In this document: positions 62,201 to 64,000 of the stretch, in pieces | Layout: every line of letters starts with the position of its first letter | Position numbering within the stretch: position 1 is the first letter of the stretch | Assembly (NCBI GenBank): GCA_035610835.1 | Contig: CM069452.1 | Location: 69,412,919 to 69,476,918 of the forward strand | DNA from: Ophiura sarsii | Taxonomy: Eukaryota; Echinodermata; Ophiuroidea; Amphilepidida; Ophiuridae | Reading direction: 5' to 3' | DNA length: 64,000 bases | Translations under genes and position numbers: made by a program | Notes under the pieces: generated by a model | What the model saw: only the letters and a program-made list of their open reading frames with translations | What the model was told of the DNA's origin: nothing | Database searches by the model: none

Positions 62201-64000
62201 TGTACAGGAAGGCATACGGAGGTATGGTCAAACATAGGTAGGCATAGGGAGATATGGTCGGGCATGGCCGGGAACGGGGAGGTATAGGAGGCATAGCAAT
62301 GTACAGGAAGGCATACGGAGGTATGGTCAAACATAGGTAGGCATAGAGAGATATGGTCGGGCATGGCCGGGAACGGGGAGGTATAGGAGGCATAGCAATG
62401 TACAGGAAGGCATAGGGAGGTATGGTCAAACATAGGTAGGCATAGGGAGATATGGTCGGGCATGGCAGGGAACGGCGAGGTATAGGAGGCATAGCAATGT
62501 ACAGGAAGGCATACGGAGGTATGGTCAAACATAGGTAGGGATAGGGAGATATGGTCGGGCATGGCCGGGAACGGGGAGGTATAGGAGGCATAGCAATGTA
62601 CAGGAAGGCATAGGGAGGTATGGTCAAACATAGGTAGGCATAGGGAGATATGGTCGGGCATGGCAGGGAACGGCGAGGTATAGGAGGCATAGCAATGTAC
62701 AGGAAGGCATACGGAGGTATGGTCAAACATAGGTAGGCATATGGAGATATGGTCGGGCATGGCCGGGAACGGGGAGGTATAGGAGGCATAGCAAGGTACA
62801 GGAAGGCATACGGAGGTATGGTCAAACATAGGTAGGCATAGGGAGATATGGTCGGGCATGGCAGGGAACGGCGAGGTATAGGAGGCATAGCAATGTGCAG
62901 GAAGGCATACGGAGGTATGGTCAAACATAGGTAGGCATAGGGAGATATGGTCGGGCATGGTCGGGAACGGGGAGGTATAGGAGGCATAGCAATGTGCAGG
63001 AAGGCATACGGAGGTATGGTCAAACATAAGTAGGCATAGGGAGATATGGTCGGGCATGGCCGGGAACGGGGAGGTATAGGAGGCATAGCAATGTACAGGA
63101 AGGCATAGGGAGGTATGGTCAAACATAGGTAGGCATAGGGGGATATGGTCGGGCATGGCCGGGAACGGGGAGGTATAGGAGGCATAGCAATGTACAGGAA
63201 GGCATAGGGAGGTATGGTCAAACATAGGTATGCATAGGGGGATATGGTCGGGAACGGGGAGGTATAGGAGGCATAGCAATGTACAGGAAGGCATACGGAG
63301 GTATGGTCAAACATAGGTAGGCATAGGGAGATATGGTCGGGCATGGCAGGGAACGGCGAGGTATAGGAGGCATAGCAATGTACAGGAAGGCATACGGAGG
63401 TATGGTCAAACATAGGTAGGCATAGCTAGGAGATATAGTCGGGCATGGCCGGGAACGGGGAGGTATAGGAGGCATAGCAATGTACAGGAAGGCATAGGGA
63501 GGTATGGTCAAACATAGGTAGGCATAGGGAGATATGGTCGGGAACGGCGAGGTATAGGAGGCTTAGCAATGTACAGGAAGGCATACGGAGGTATGGTCAA
63601 ACATAGGTAGGCATAGGGAGATATGGTCGGGCATGGCCGGGAACGGGGAGGTATAGGAGGCATAGCAAGGTACAGGAAGGCATACGGAGGTATGGTCAAA
63701 CATAGGTAGGCATAGGGAGATATGGTCGGGCATGGCAGGGAACGGCGAGGTATAGGAGGCATAGCAATGTACAAGAAGGCATACGGAGGTATGGTCAAAC
63801 ATAGGTAGGCATAGGGAGATATGGTCGGGCATGGCCGGGAACGGGGAGGTATAGGAGGCATAGCAATGTACAGGAAGGCATAGGGAGGTATGGTCAAACA
63901 TAGGTAGGCATAGCGAGATATGGTCGGGCATGGCAGGGAACGGCGAGGTATAGGAGGCATAGCAATATACAGGAAGGCATAGGGAGATATGGTCGGGCAT
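50207..64000. repeat. 99-bp satellite array, continuing beyond the window
   Basis: About 140 head-to-tail copies of a 99-bp G- and A-rich monomer, for example from GGCATAGGGAGGTATGGTCA to GCATAGCAATGTACAGGAA. Two monomer types mostly alternate: GCCGGGAACGGGG and GCAGGGAACGGCG, with a following GGCATAGGGAGG or GGCATACGGAGG, making 198-bp dimers. GGCATAGGGA occurs at monomer positions 1-10 and 31-40, so the monomer arose from shorter sub-repeats. The left edge is sharp and unit type is fixed from the start. Orientation is constant throughout. Confidence 0.97.
51099..57117. repeat. Higher-order repeat of the 99-bp satellite: 14 monomers, 1358 bp
   Basis: The rare variant CATAGCTAGGAGATATAG recurs with CTAGG at 51099, 52457, 53815, 54412, 55770 and 57118. 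Spacings are 1358, 1358, 597, 1358 and 1348. A unit is 14 monomers: 14 x 99 = 1386, minus a 30-bp deletion (in the CAATATACAGG monomer), minus 1 (CCGGAACGG), plus 3 (CTAGG variant) = 1358. The 597 spacing is 6 x 99 + 3, a partial unit. The 1348 unit lacks ten bases (near 55979). Further CTAGG variants at 61486 and 63426 show older relatives. Confidence 0.93.

Noticed and set aside
50112..64000. Long overlapping minus-strand open frames of 500-1560 codons
   Set aside because: They are an effect of a 99-bp (33-codon) monomer with two stop-free frames. Frames switch at indels, and there is no start context or domain.
50207..64000. Possible CRISPR-like array
   Set aside because: There are no unique spacers; the units are contiguous 99-bp copies and the context is eukaryotic.

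Overview
This window looks like repeat-dense, gene-poor DNA from an animal genome. The signs are a spliced (GT-AG) Helitron, non-LTR retrotransposons with short simple-repeat tails, a Tc1/mariner derivative with TA target duplications, several small inverted-repeat elements and two large satellite arrays. The scattered TAGGCCTA-type palindromes make me think of a marine invertebrate deuterostome, but that is a weak guess. I recognise no host protein-coding gene, no standard structural RNA gene, no operon and no CRISPR array.

Layout. 1-5336 is the 3' part of an autonomous Helitron. Its Rep/helicase gene is open from the first base of the window, carries one probable 291-bp phase-0 intron, and the element ends with a subterminal hairpin and CTAG. 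The end lies exactly at an A/T step of a roughly 980-bp satellite monomer, so the Helitron has jumped into the satellite. That satellite fills 5337-25540 and resumes at 32459-33009. It shows higher-order structure: a 3-unit block of about 2.94 kb repeated twice, followed by a block of about 4.46 kb repeated twice.

The satellite is split by a 5'-truncated LINE (LINE A, 25541-32458, AATTA target duplication). LINE A is itself split inside its reverse transcriptase by a 4.97-kb segment (25741-30713) flanked by TAATGT. That segment contains a roughly 225-bp tandem array in which nearly every unit has a long poly-G tract. The order of events is therefore satellite, then LINE A, then the 4.97-kb insert; the Helitron insertion is independent of these.

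33010-39003 is a transposon graveyard: a dispersed repeat fragment, a LINE endonuclease remnant, a fold-back Tc1 element made of two inverted 5' halves, and a second LINE (LINE B) with two frameshifts and a Cys-to-stop change. 39004-50206 is mostly AT-rich intergenic DNA with a LINE 3' end, a fold-back element, MITE-like elements, a 1.2-kb element with a perfect 20-bp inverted repeat and a 9-bp target duplication, and several poly-G tracts.

50207-64000, continuing off the window, is a 99-bp satellite. Its monomers alternate in two types (198-bp dimers), and part of it forms a 1358-bp, 14-monomer higher-order repeat. Because 99 is a multiple of 3, this array yields huge but meaningless open frames.

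The elements do not form a pathway. The story is one of nested insertion and repeated local amplification. The Helitron is the only element whose visible coding sequence looks intact.
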